A DNA stretch of 64,000 nucleotides from Sisyra terminalis. Its lineage: Eukaryota; Arthropoda; Insecta; Neuroptera; Sisyridae. Position 1 is the stretch's first letter. Each line of letters opens with the position of its first letter. Of this stretch, positions 24,652-45,586 are shown piece by piece. The position numbers and the translations under genes are program-made. Under the pieces are notes generated by a model. That model was not told the origin of the DNA. It saw nothing but the letters and a program-made list of their open reading frames with translations, and made no database searches. The DNA lies in contig OY292275.1 of the NCBI GenBank assembly GCA_958496175.1, forward strand, positions 11,346,001 through 11,410,000, read 5' to 3'.

Positions 24652-26029
24652 TACTCAATTATATTTATTAAATTATCAAATTTTATCAAATATATTCCGC
24701 TGAAATTCCCGTCTTCTAAACGAAATAGATTTATTTAGTACACACCAATTCTTTACAGAGGATTCACATTTCTTCAAGACGATCATAGACCAAAAGTTTT
24801 TAGAAACCCTGATCGATACTTTTATACATATTTGACTCATGATATTTACATTTTCACAAACCTTTGAATAGAAATTACATGAACAAACCTCTTCAAAACC
24901 TTCCGCACTTCAATGAAAGTGAAAGGCCGCTCGTATGTACTCTGATAATTTATATAATTACACAAAAATATTTTGAATACCAACAGTCTAATCCCCAAAA
25001 TTTGAAAACGTGTTATTACAGTTACAAATTGATCTACCAAAAGAGAAAAAAAAATATCCATGCAACGCAAAAAGATGTAATTGTTGAAATCACAATCTCC
25101 GTATATATTATATTCTTTGGGGAACGGGTTTCTTGACCAGTTTTTTTCACAACAAATGCAACAAAGAAATTCCTCGACTTTCTCAGCTATTTGCCTCCGT
25201 TTTCAAGCCTCATTGAAGTCATTTCACTTGAAGTAATGTGTAAGTTGTAATTTGTATGAATTAATTATGGAAAAGTAGATTTTAAGGTTTATAAATATGT
25301 GCTAGAAGTTATGGTTTTTACTGAAGAATATTTTCATTGTTAAAATTGTATTTTTTTGCCAATTTTCACGAACATTCCAATTTTAAAAATCATTCAGGTA
25401 TGGTGGAAAGACTATAGATTTGGCCAAAAATTGTCCATAGTTTTTTGAAGTTAGCTTCTCGAAGAATTTGTTGGATGAAAACCGAGTACAAATTTGTCAA
25501 ATATAATTACATAAAAGAATTTATAAAAATTATCAAGGAATTACAAAATTAAGAGACTATTTATTTTTTTTTTTTTGCTAAATTTTTCTATAAATATCAT
25601 TACCAACCATAGTGCCAAAACACATGCAATAGTCTAATCTTTCAAATTTATTATAACTTTTCTATTAAAGCAATGAATAATACCACTTAATAGCAATATT
25701 ACTCGGTTTTTCATTGTTAAATTATATGACACTAGTGAAATTTGGAACCGTTTTTCTCCGTTTTATGTTCAGAGATGTTAATCGATTTGGCAAGTGAACC
25801 ATCCAAATATAAGTCGATATACACATTTGCGAAATTTGCGAATTTCAAAAAGCATTAGAGTACATACGTATATCGGAAAAACCGCAAGTAAAATAAATGC
25901 TATAAGGAACAAAAAAACGATAAATTCTCTTTCATTGCATAACCGTACAATAATTGAAAATATTGTTGGAAAATTCAACGATTTTTTCGGTTATTTCGGC
26001 CAACATAAAATTAAGAAGGAAATATTTTC

Positions 26030-27095
26030 TCAGTATGTATTTTCACTGAAGAAAAACATGGTAAATTTTTAATTTTGTCAGTAATAAATTGATAAAAAGT
26101 ATCATTTTCCAGAAGCAAAAAAAATCGATTACCAAAATCAACTTTAGATTTGAAAAACATTTATTGGAAAAAAATGAAATCATAGAATTTACTTCTACTA
26201 CACCCATCATAAAGTTACAAAAGAAAAGTTTTCTCAGTAAGTATTTTCACTGAAGAAAAACATTGGCAACTTTTAAGAAAACTCAGTAGTAAGTTGATAA
26301 GAAATAATTCATTTTCCAGACGGAAAAACAAACTATTTACGATTACCAAAATCAGCTTTAAATTTGATAAACATTCCTTGGCAAAAATTGAAGTCATAGA
26401 ATTTATAGTTAGATTTGAAAAAAACTTACATTTTTCTAGTTTATTTTATATATTTTTTCTGGTCTTTATATTTAATAGCAAAAATTGAAATCTAAGGAAC
26501 AAGTAGAACTGTCGCTGGAAAAGCAAACCAATTAAAATTGCTAAATACAAAAACAAACGCAAAATTTTCCAGCAATTTTTAAAATTTTTTTAGTAGGAAG
26601 TTTTTAGATAAGTATCATTTTCCAGAAGTAAAACAAAAAACGATTACCAAAATCAGCTTCAAATTTGAAAAACATTCATCGGAAAATAAATAAAACCATA
26701 GGATTTATAGTTTGTTGAAAAAACCAACAATTTACATCTGCTACAGCCATCATAAAATTATGAAGAAAAATTTTTCTCGGGAAGTATTTTCACTGAAGAA
26801 AAACAGTGTTAATTTTTTAAAAAAATCAGTAGTAAATTGACAATAAATAATTCATTTCCCTGAAGGAAAAACGAGCTGATTTAGATTACCGAAATCAGCT
26901 TTAAATTTGATAAACATTCCTTGGCAAAAAAATGTATGTTTTTCTGGTTTAAATTTTACATATTTTTTCTGGTCTTTAAATTTTATCGCAAAAATTGAAG
27001 TCTAAGGAACAAGTAGAATTATCGCTGGAAAAACCAACCAATTCAAATGGCTGAATGCAAAAACAAACGCAAAATTTTCCAGCAAGAACTTTACC
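26030..27095 (+). repeat. Local imperfect tandem repeats with about 510-bp higher-order period
   Basis: The block TTTCACTGAAGAAAAAC recurs near 26040, 26247 and 26793. GATTACCAAAATCAGCTT-like blocks recur near 26121, 26341, 26642 and 26886. A longer block beginning CTGGTCTTTA recurs at 26459 and 26969, followed each time by AAGGAACAAGTAGAA and AACAAACGCAAAATTTTCCA. These are diverged tandem copies with no coding signal. Confidence 0.65.
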
Positions 27096-27533
27096 AATTC
27101 ACTATTTGTAAGTAAAATTAAAAAAAAAATCATAAAACAACTATTAAATAGTTTTCTTACGGAAAGGTTTATATTTTTTTAATACTAACTGTGGAAATTT
27201 TGTAATGAATTTTTCATGCATTTGTATTGTTTCGTGAAAAACTACTTGGTACTTATCATTGGTTGAACAATGCAACTTTAAGATTAGGGGAATCATTGAA
27301 AATTTTCCAGGAAAACCCAATCACTAATGATGGTTTCTTTACAATAATTAACTTAAGATTTTCATTGAAAAAAAATGTGATCAATTGCCTGAAATTATCA
27401 ACAATAAATTGATAAGATTTCCACTTACTTGTTTTAAATGAAAAACTCCGACTCGACTGTTTGATGGTAAACAAAAAATCAGCTGTTTGCGTCGTAAAAA
27501 CCTCCGTTTATTTTTAATACGACTGTTGTTATA

Positions 27534-28160
27534 TTTAGAACGACGAAAAGATGAGTTCAATAATCAAAAGCAAATAAAGACACACTGAAAGTTTTTCCAA
27601 TAATATTTCCCTTTTTATTGCCACCACAAATCTGGTGTGGTCTCGACGTGGAAAACCCCAAAACTTTTCAATCCGCCTCGCCAAGTGGTAATTGACCAAA
27701 GAGTCCCAGAAAAGGGAAACGACCGAACAAGTTCAATCAATGAAAATTAAACAAAACGAAAGTGAAAAATTCACTTTAATTCACCGTCTGCCTCGATAAA
27801 AATGTTTGAGCTTTTCGATTGGAAACCCTCTTTTATATAGCGACAACTTGGCTGAGGCTGAGTAGGGGGATGTGTTTACTCTCTATATGTTAATAATTAT
27901 ATCTTCATTCTTCTCTACTACAACAAAATATTGAACTCACTTGCACATCAAATGCAACGTTTATGAATAAACTATTTTCTTTCCAAACTAATCGCATTTC
28001 ACAAATCGTGCAAATTGGTGCAAATTTATGCATGCACTTGTATGCACAATCGTGCACTTTCAAGGCCCCCCCATTGCCATTTGTTATATTAATAAATTCG
28101 CAACCAAAGGGGGACAATACATAATTTCCATTTTTAATCATCTCATTTACCAAATCAACA
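27534..28160 (-). mobile_element. Probable solo LTR, boundaries uncertain
   Basis: Read on the minus strand it looks like an LTR: it begins TGTTGATTTGG at 28160, has a TATATAAAA box at 27839-27831, an AATAAA signal at 27619-27614, and ends ATATAACAACA near 27530, giving TGTTG...CAACA termini. A purine-rich AGGGGGA (about 28178-28184) just outside could be the polypurine tract of a deleted internal part. No clean target duplication was found, and neither gag nor pol is present. Copia-like organisation is a guess. Confidence 0.5.
27831..27839 (-). promoter_or_regulatory. TATA box within the probable LTR
   Basis: TATATAAAA on the minus strand, with the relatively GC-rich CGAGGCAGACGG about 40 nt downstream, where an LTR transcript would start. 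Confidence 0.45.
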
Positions 28161-29110
28161 CATACATATCATGATGTAATTCCCCCTGACAAATTAACTC
28201 ATTAGATTCAATAACCCATTAAAAATAAACCTACATATAAAACAATAATAACAATAATAACATATAATAATATAAATACACATAAATAACTCTCAACTAA
28301 ATACACATTTTTTTTTTTTAATTTCTATCTCCCTATTATCAAGAACGATAAGAGAAGATAAACGCTTTTATTATATGGTCATTCCACTTACAATTAAACT
28401 AGATTAGGACTCAGATAATTTGATTTAATTTTTAAAGAAAAAAATTATTTCATTGCTAACTAATTCTATTGTGATTTCTTTTATATTTAGTTAATAATAG
28501 TTTAATTTTCAAGAAATTTTCTGGGGCCTTGAGAATATTATGTTCAATTGAATAAAATAATGTTGAAATCACAACATATTTTTTTCATGCTTATTAATAA
28601 AAATAATTTAATGTACGAGTAAATAATAAATATAATGATAAAGAGTGAAATTTATGTCTGCTGCGGTTGAAATCAGTGTAAATAAAAATATTAGCAAAAC
28701 TATAACAACAATGTACAAATTCGTGTAGAATTTTAGCAATGAATATTCTGGAGAAAATATTTAGAAATAGTTTTAATATTTAATATATATTTTAAACGTG
28801 AAATAGGTTTGTAAGAAGGAAGCGGAATGAATGAAGTTCACGAATTGAAAAAAAAGGAATGACCAATCTTCTCCATAAGGTCATCCCAAAAATAGACACG
28901 AAGAAGAAGCCAATAAAAATATTTTTTTGCTTCGAAAATTTGGACTTTGCCATAAGATTTAAACTATCAAAAAATCGCCTCAACAATTTAATGCATTTAG
29001 GGAAAATTTGATCTTAAATGTAGAATTTCTTCCAGCGTTCCTTTTTTCGATTGGTTTTCAAGCCAAAGAAGAAATTTTTTTGGAAAAAAGAAACTAAGAA
29101 TTCCAAGTCT

Positions 29111-29895
29111 TTGACTTCTCTTATTTTTTGAGATCTATCCTTTATGACTTTGAATATCTATATGAATTTAGAATTATCTCTATTTCGTTAACTTTTCTTC
29201 TTAGTTCAGGACCTCAACTTCCGTTCTACGGTAACTCTTTTAATTCTGTCTTTCTTATTTCAATTCCCACTCTATTTTTTTCTCTATTCTTTTCCAGAAG
29301 ATTCTTAAGCTCCAAGCTGTTCTATATTATTCTTGTGGTCTGTGTTTCCAAGCAATATAGATCATACTTGAATCCATCTAATTTGCTTCTAAAATGACCA
29401 CTTTAAGCCTTTTTCTTCTGGGAATGTGATCCATTTAGTTCCTTATAACTCCTTAAAGTCCTAAATGTTTCATCCAGTCTTATACTTTTTCCTACTTTCC
29501 TATCATTGACTTCTCTTATTTTTTAAGACCTATCCTTTATGACTTTGAAGATCCATATGAATTTAGAATTATCTTTATGTCGTTAACTTTTTTTCTTAGT
29601 TCAGGACCTCAACCTCCATTCTACGGCAAATCTTTTACTTCTATCTTTCTTGTTTCGATTCCTACTCTATTTTTTTCTATTATTTTCCAGAAGTTTCTTA
29701 AGCTCCAAGCTGTTCTGTATTATTCTTGTGGTCTGTGTTTCCAAGCAATATAGATCATACTTGGATTCATCCAATTGGCTTCTACAATGACCACTTTAAG
29801 CCTTTTTCTTCTGAGAATGTGATCCATTTAGTTCCTTATAACTCCTTAAAGTCCTAAATGTTTCATCCTGTCTTATCCTTTTCCTACTTTCCTAA
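29111..29895. repeat. Tandem duplication, two units of about 395 bp
   Basis: Unit 1 (29111-29505) and unit 2 (29506-about 29895) align end to end with scattered substitutions and small indels. Both begin TTGACTTCTCTTATTTTTT and contain TTCAGGACCTCAAC and TGTGTTTCCAAGCAATATAG. The minus strand has short open pieces but no clear protein. A decayed retroposon is possible. Confidence 0.8.
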
Positions 29896-32466
29896 CTTTT
29901 AAACTTCTCAATTTAAATTTAGAGAAGTAAGTTATTATCAATGTGAGACAACTAACTGAAAAGACTCCGGAATATGAAACTACTTATTAACTATGATGAT
30001 ATATTCATACAGTAAATTTAAAACCTGCTTTTTTCCCAATTTCAAGATTTCTAACAATATCTTCCACTAATACAAAACCCCAAAATTTCAGTGCCATAGC
30101 GTGCGATTTTACCGCCCCCTATTGTCATCATTTATCAAAAAAAGGGTGAAAAGTCAAATACTTTTAAATTCTCTAGTTCTTTAAAGACCTACTTTTTGTG
30201 TTTTTCTCAAAGGAAATAATTTATGGAATTATCAATGTCATATGCCACTTCATATGCCGTTCAGGGCCATGAAGCAGCCTGCTCTCACCATGCTACAATA
30301 CTGAATAATTTTGCAGCATTCTGCTTTTTTTCAATATTTGCAAACTTTAATTTATTAATTTTAGAAAACTTTTCACAATAAATCAAACTGGAAATTTTAC
30401 CCCAAACGCTTCCTTTTGTCTTAATTTCTTAAATCAATTTTCTAAAAGAGAATGATCTTCATTAAACCCTTTGAAAAATAAAAAAATATATTCTTAATTT
30501 TTATTTTGAAACGATAATTTCTAAAAACTAGATATCCAATCTATAATAGTTTCTAATATTAGCTTTGGTATTATTGTCTCATATTCATTATGATGTACCA
30601 ACTTAACTCCAAATCTACTTATAAGTTTTGGAAAGTTTGCAAAAATTTGTAGATATTATTATCTGAAACTAACATTATAAACTAGCATTATCTGATAAAT
30701 TGAATTAATTTTTTCTTATCTTTGGAAGTTTGAATCCACTTGAGAAGTCTCTAGGTGCAAATGGAACTCCAGACCTACACTATATCCTTTATGTTCCTTT
30801 AATGTGACATGTGATGATAAAAAGATAAACTCAAATAAAGAAGATCCTTCTCTTTGGATTCCTCAACTTTAAAAAAATATAATAATTAAATTGGTTATTG
30901 AAATATTAGATTAAATTATGTAGGTATAAAGCCCAATTCAACAAAAACTTCGATCCTCTCGAACTTTAATTCTACTCATTCGTCCACTTGAACTTAAAAC
31001 TCCGTGTAAAACACTTAAAATTTTAATTATTTAAAATCAAACACCAACTCTTATCCAATCAAATATTAATTAAAATTTTCCCCGAATATAAGCACAAAAT
31101 ATGAATCGGTATTGTTTTTCATGAATTTTTAAACTCCATTTCGAGGTTTCTAAAATCATTGATTAATTGATTTTTCCAATTTTCTAGGTCAAACAAAATA
31201 TTTATTTTAAATAGCATAATTATGTGAAGATAATAACCGAAATACTTATTTCAATTTAGAAACGTCATTCTCAAAACTAAACACGCAATAAAAATTAGAG
31301 GTGAAATTATAAAAATTCGAATGAAAAACTCCAACAAAAAATTGGACTAATTTGCGTTTCAATTTAAACACGCGTATATTACCTGAAAAACGAAAGTAAG
31401 AACTGATTTTTGGAGATTATGAATAAAATGGTTCAAATTGTAATCATAAAGTTTGGGGGGGCATGAAAAGAAACAAAGCATTTTTCATCCCCAACGAAAG
31501 ATTTGTCCAATAACCCGGTTCTACGTATTCCAAAATTAAGTTATGAAATTGATTTTGAAAAAGAAAGCTTTTTAAAATTAGATCTTAAGAAAATAAAAGC
31601 AACTCCTGATGTAACGTTTTTCTTAATTCATCTATTAACTAAAGGATAAAGAAAGTTGATTTCAAGTATGATGCAATTTAAATTAAATTTTGTCGTTTGT
31701 CTCGGTATCCAAAAGTTTAAGTTTAGATTCAGAACATTTGTTCTATTGGATACATATTGATTAGAAAGACTAATAAATTGGTTAATGCATGGCATATTAG
31801 GAAATTTTGGAAGCACACCTATGCCAAACAGTCAAAAAACTATTAGGTATTTGGCATAAATTTAGATTGATCATCTATAAATATATCTAGCATCTACTTT
31901 CCGAAGTAATCAGAACCATTAGTGGCATAGATTTCACAAGTAAAGTTATCGCTTCAATATCACTTAATATAAAACCCAAAACAAAAAATATTTTTTTCTT
32001 GGGTAATTCAAAAGACCACTTTATGGAGAGGCAGAGCCTCTCCAAATGATTTTTCAAAAGTCATCATTAAATATGAGTTTTAAAGCCCACAAAGAATCTT
32101 TTGGAGTTTGGAGAAAGTTTTAATGCAACTTTTTTATCGATAGTTTTATCTAATAAGCTAATCTCTAATTATACCATACAACACCAAGAGAGATCCTGAA
32201 TCCTGAAAATTATAAGCAGGAACAATTTTGATTGGGATTCCGGGGGAAAACCGTACGAACATAGGAGTTTTGTTGAAAGTTATTTTAATTTGGTAACAGG
32301 AAAACACTCAAAACAAATTCCAGAAAACATATATGACCTGTATTTTAGAAGAACCTAACAATGAGAATCATCAATAATGGTTTAAGTTCCAAAAATCCAT
32401 AACAAAGAGTAAATTCTTCTAGACCAATTTTCAATGCTAAAAAAATGGAAAAACTATACATTGGTC

Positions 32467-33473
32467 TAGTAGCGGATTTGAGTCCGTAGCTGCCCTAGTT
32501 CTCAATAAATTTTCCGCCCTTTTTGCTCCATAACAAGAAGGCTATCAAGATAAAATATATAATTTTCAAATGAAAAACTTAAGATTATAATTTATTTTTA
32601 ATCTTGTTTACTAAACTTCTTATGAATTAACATATAATTATTTAAATATTACTTATTAATTCTAGTAATTTTTTTAAATGTTAATATAATTAAGTGCTTT
32701 TTTCCAACTTCACTTAAGATATTAATTTCCTCTTCCTAGCTTTAATCTATCCAAAAATATCGATTATACCATCGTAATCGATTTTTTGGAATAATTTAGC
32801 TTCAATAGATAATAAATTCAGGGTATCGAGTCTATCTTTGCCAATGCTTGCACGTTGGTAGCTTTTTAACCTTTCCATAGTGGAAAAAGAGCTTTATCTT
32901 GAACAATTTTTCATTTAGACAAAAAAATGCACAAATCAATGTCAACATTAGAGTACACATCTCCAAGATTCACTACTTTGTAATAAATCTTTAAATAGAT
33001 AATATTAGTGAATATTTTTTAAGATCTCTTCTAAATTATCCGAATACTGTAATGCTTTAGATAAATACGACGTATTTCGACTACCAGGGTTTGCATTGGA
33101 CTTTAAATATTCTGACAAAAACGGATCGAATTCAGCAAGAAGTTCTACGATTCCGAAGAAATTACCATTATAAAAATCTTCATTTTTTTCTGAATATCCC
33201 CGAAATGGCAGTGCTCTAATTACCAGTGATTTATGAATTGAAAAATGCAATGAGATAAAATGAAAAGTAAATTCAATACAATAACTATTTTACATACTTT
33301 ATTGAAGATGTTCCATAAATTCATAGCAAAACTAGCTCAAATCCATTTTTAAATCTGAATTTTCCTTACATTATTTCGCCCCTTAAACGTTGATATTTCG
33401 AAAACTTTACTGCTCCTAAAATTATGCCGCCCTAGACCCAGACCTCACGGGTCTAGGCTTAAATCCATCATAG
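32467..33473 (-). mobile_element. Decayed hAT element, copy B, with DUF4371-like fragment
   Basis: Ends TAGTAGCGGATTTGAG (32467) and the complement of CTATGATGGATTTAAG (33473). Flanks CATTGGTC (32459-32466) and TATTGATC (33474-33481) agree at 6 of 8 bases, an old 8-bp duplication. On the minus strand 33250-33005 remains open and reads SEKNEDFYNGNFFGIVELLA, EFDPFLSEYLK and SYLSKALQ, characteristic of the DUF4371 part of zf-MYM/hAT-type proteins. 32890-32745 reads FSTMERLKSYQRASIGKDR, DTLNLLSIE and IDYDGIIDIF, the C-terminal dimerisation region. The catalytic middle is missing in both this copy and copy A, so both descend from one internally deleted, non-autonomous element. Confidence 0.75.
33005..33250 (-). 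pseudogene. hAT transposase fragment (DUF4371-like)
   Basis: An 81-codon open stretch within hAT copy B. The G-N-F-F-x-I-V-E-L-L-A-E-F-D-P-F-L run and the following SYLS match the hAT/zf-MYM DUF4371 pattern. It is open by chance survival; both ends run into stops and the rest of the catalytic domain is absent. Confidence 0.7.
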
Positions 33474-35194
33474 TATTGATCACAAAAACTAAGCTCATTG
33501 TTTTACCAGATAGCAAGTATAAATGTATGTTTAGCATTCAACTATGGAGTAAAATCTCCGAAACATGAAACTTTCAATAACCCAGAAAATCCATTGTTGG
33601 ACGTCTGTTGTAAACATATATTAGATATTTAAGAAATTTTGGACCTTGGATTTTATTGAGAAAAAATGGAAAAAAAGGGAACCCGTATGGTCTTGCAAAT
33701 TTGAATTCAACCAAAAAGGTAGTTCCCATGTTGTTCCATGTTATAGTTTGAAATTCATCATAAAAAAAATTTGGAAAACTAAGTTTATATTTCATAATAA
33801 TTTCATTAACCGTATGATTTTAGTTGAAATTTGAGTGAATTTTTAGTTATGAAAAAAGGCGTTCTCTAGACGTGATAATATGTACCAATAGCCTAATACA
33901 AAATCGCTATTTTGTAAAACTTTTTAGCAAATTTAATGAGAACCATAATTATGGTTTAATTTATGGCAAAAATGCTTTGATTGTTGTTAATAAATGGCAG
34001 AATTTTCACACTCCAAGTCAAGTCCGCAATTTCTTGCTAATTGAAATGCAAATGTTTACATTGTTGCTATTTGATATTGATTGAAAAACTACATTCATTG
34101 TCAGCTTGTAATTTGTCTCAACAACCTATTGAAAGGAAATTTATTTCATTTGTAATTGAAATATATCAATAAAGAAAGTTTTCCAACAAAGGTCATTCAA
34201 TTTATGATATTTCAATATATTTACGTATAATATTTGCATCCGACCAAAAAGATAATTAACTATTAAAATTGATCAAATTGTTATTTATGTAAATAATTAC
34301 CATGTACTGAAAATGAATTTTATTTAAAGATTATTTTATACTTTATGCACTTGAAACCAAAATCAAGTGCTTAGTTCAAAAATGGGCTTTACTTTCCACG
34401 AATTTTATCAAAAATACCATTGCTATCTTTTAATATTCTACGAGATAGGAATATTTTAAGATAAGATATGGATCAAAGGAAATTTCTGTCAACTTAAAAA
34501 TTAATTAACGAAATTGCAAATGTCTTTATTGCTAAAGTTATTCATTTTTTAATCTTTAAAAAAACACTGAATCATAAATCTGCAAAAAAAATGGAAACGA
34601 TAATTTTAATTCACTAAATTTACCATGAAAAACATGTCTTTCTTCTACAATTTATTCGGTAAATTATTCATTCAAGAAAAGCCAATTTTCCAATCAATCG
34701 TTTACTCGTACCGACGATTCAATGTTATTCAAGTCTTTGGCAAACATAAAAAGTCGCAATAAGTATAAATTAGCATTTCCTCATCATTGAGTGCTTAGTG
34801 AAAAAAAAAATCCCTCTCAACTCTGTGCCAACGAATAATTCATTTAAATATATATTATATTTGCTCCAATATGCGCCTTCCTTGTCCCAAACCGGTTATT
34901 ATCAAATTATTGATAATTTCTTTCGATATAAATTCGTTCATTTATATTCTCAATGCTCGCTGACCAGACCTTGATCCATAATTTTTATTGTCATGTACCT
35001 ACAAAAAAAATTCAATTGGATTTATTTTTAGAGAAATTATGCCACAATTACGTTTTAAATAACAATCACTTTATTTCCTTTCAAAAATTCAATTTTATAA
35101 TTTCAGATGACAATTTTGAATACTAAACAGAGGCACTTAAGTGTAAGATAATATAAAACGTGTCTTAATATCCTTGATATCCTCTTGCAAAGAT

Positions 35195-35200
35195 TTTATT
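35195..35200 (-). terminator. Likely polyadenylation signal of amylase
   Basis: AATAAA on the minus strand, about 96 nt after the amylase stop codon. Confidence 0.5.
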
Positions 35201-35295
35201 GTAGAATGCAAGAAAATCCTCGGAAAGATGTGTTGATTTTTTTAATTTAGTTTTGCCTAAAAATCAATAAACTATTAGAGAAAATAAAGTTTGAT

Positions 35296-44394
<9,099 letters not shown>

Positions 44395-45582
44395 ATGATT
44401 GCTCGTTCGCAAAGTTCTACATTAAAAAAATGTTTAGCCTTAAATCAAATTCGTATTTTATCCAAAAACCTCTCAACAGCTTCAGCGGCAGTAGCCGAAA
44501 AACCAAGACCATCAGTGTCTTTTCGTACAACCGAAAATAATCCTACAAATCACACGCGATATCATGTGGGCCAATATTATCAAATTTCGGATCAAATAAA
44601 AAAGAATATTTTTACCTATGGAGGACTTCCGAAATCGTTTCAAGAACAAACCAAAACCTTCGCTGAAACCTGTCTCATGATACGAGAACCAGCCGTTGAA
44701 ATAATTGAAACAATATCAAAGATGGACTTTCAAAAGCCGACTGTACGATTTGTGCTATATGGAAAGTTAGGAACTGGGAAATCAGTTACTTTAGCTCATT
44801 TATTGCACTATGCTTTTGTAAATGATTATCTTATTGTTCACGTTCCGTGGGTTTCAAATTGGATGCGAAGGTGTAAAGAATTTAATAATTCGGCAACGAA
44901 AGAAGGTTTCGTTGATTTACCAATCGATGCAGCCGCATGGTTGCTTCATTTCCGATCACAAAACCTTAAGCATTTAGAAAGACTAACAACTTCAAAAGAC
45001 TACACATGGAGCAAACGAGAAACAACGCCCAAAGGCTCGAAATTTGTTGAGTTGATCGATCACGGAATAAACCGAGTTAAATATGCATCCGACTGCATTG
45101 TTGTGCTAGCAGAAGAAATCAAACTTCAATCGCAAGCCGGAAATTGCAAAACTTTTATCGGAATCGATGGATTTAACGCATTTTTTTATCCACACACTAA
45201 AGTGTATACGGACGCCAAAGTTGCAGTTCCTCCAAAAAAAGTTACATTGACTGAAGCATTTTTAAATTTAACAAAATCCGACTGGAATAATGCAGTAGCT
45301 GTGCTAGCCATTGACGAAATGGCTATTCCAGCCCACGATCATGGATCGCACTATCCTTTCTATTTGCTCTACAAAGAAGGATTTGAACATCTAGATCCCT
45401 TCATTCCCGTCTTAGTGGGAAACTACACAAAAAAAGAATTCGAATCTTGCGCCATGTACTACCGGGACCGGCTATGGATTCAACCACGTCCCGAAATCGA
45501 TCCACAACTTCAAAACGACGAACTCGCCGTTCTTAGCAACTTAAACCCTTACGACTTTATGCAACTGTGTGCCCCATTATAA
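44395..45582 (+). CDS. mRpS29: Mitochondrial ribosomal protein S29 (DAP3)
   Basis: GTP-binding component of the small mitochondrial ribosomal subunit, also known as death-associated protein 3. Single uninterrupted CDS of 395 aa, matching the family length. The N-terminus (MIARSQSSTLKKCLALNQIR) is basic and Ser/Thr-rich, like a mitochondrial targeting peptide. The P-loop GKLGTGKS is at residues 123-130, preceded by RFVLYG; a Walker-B-like TFIGIDGFNAFF is at about 253-264. Other family segments are HVPWVSNW, LPIDAAAWLL, LVGNYTKKEFESCAMYYRDR and the C-terminal NPYDFMQLC. The ATG follows ACCACAACA. It converges on the Pin1 gene 1.4 kb downstream. An intronless CDS is unusual beside its intron-rich neighbours, but the frame is intact, so a retrocopy is possible but not shown. 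Confidence 0.95.
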   Translation: MIARSQSSTLKKCLALNQIRILSKNLSTASAAVAEKPRPSVSFRTTENNPTNHTRYHVGQYYQISDQIKKNIFTYGGLPKSFQEQTKTFAETCLMIREPAVEIIETISKMDFQKPTVRFVLYGKLGTGKSVTLAHLLHYAFVNDYLIVHVPWVSNWMRRCKEFNNSATKEGFVDLPIDAAAWLLHFRSQNLKHLERLTTSKDYTWSKRETTPKGSKFVELIDHGINRVKYASDCIVVLAEEIKLQSQAGNCKTFIGIDGFNAFFYPHTKVYTDAKVAVPPKKVTLTEAFLNLTKSDWNNAVAVLAIDEMAIPAHDHGSHYPFYLLYKEGFEHLDPFIPVLVGNYTKKEFESCAMYYRDRLWIQPRPEIDPQLQNDELAVLSNLNPYDFMQLCAPL

Positions 45583-45586
45583 TAAA
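45581..45586 (+). terminator. Polyadenylation signals of mRpS29
   Basis: AATAAA overlaps the stop codon, and a second AATAAA follows at about 45606-45611; the second is the more plausible signal. Confidence 0.5.

Larger units (their letters stand above)
9949..35295. other. 25 kb gene desert rich in transposon relics
   Basis: Between the first coding exon of glutamine synthetase and the last exon of amylase I see no gene. The 5' non-coding exon(s) and promoter of glutamine synthetase must lie somewhere from 9949 rightward but could not be placed. Outside the individually listed repeats the sequence is AT-rich, with homopolymers and short frames lacking any motif. Tracts at about 10.0-11.4, 12.6-15.6, 16.6-19.6, 25.0-26.0, 28.2-29.1, 29.9-32.4 and 33.5-35.2 kb hold nothing I can name. 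Confidence 0.6.

Noticed and set aside
27905..28153. 82-residue minus-strand frame with several Cys
   Set aside because: Lies inside the probable LTR, with no recognisable gag or other domain; considered chance.
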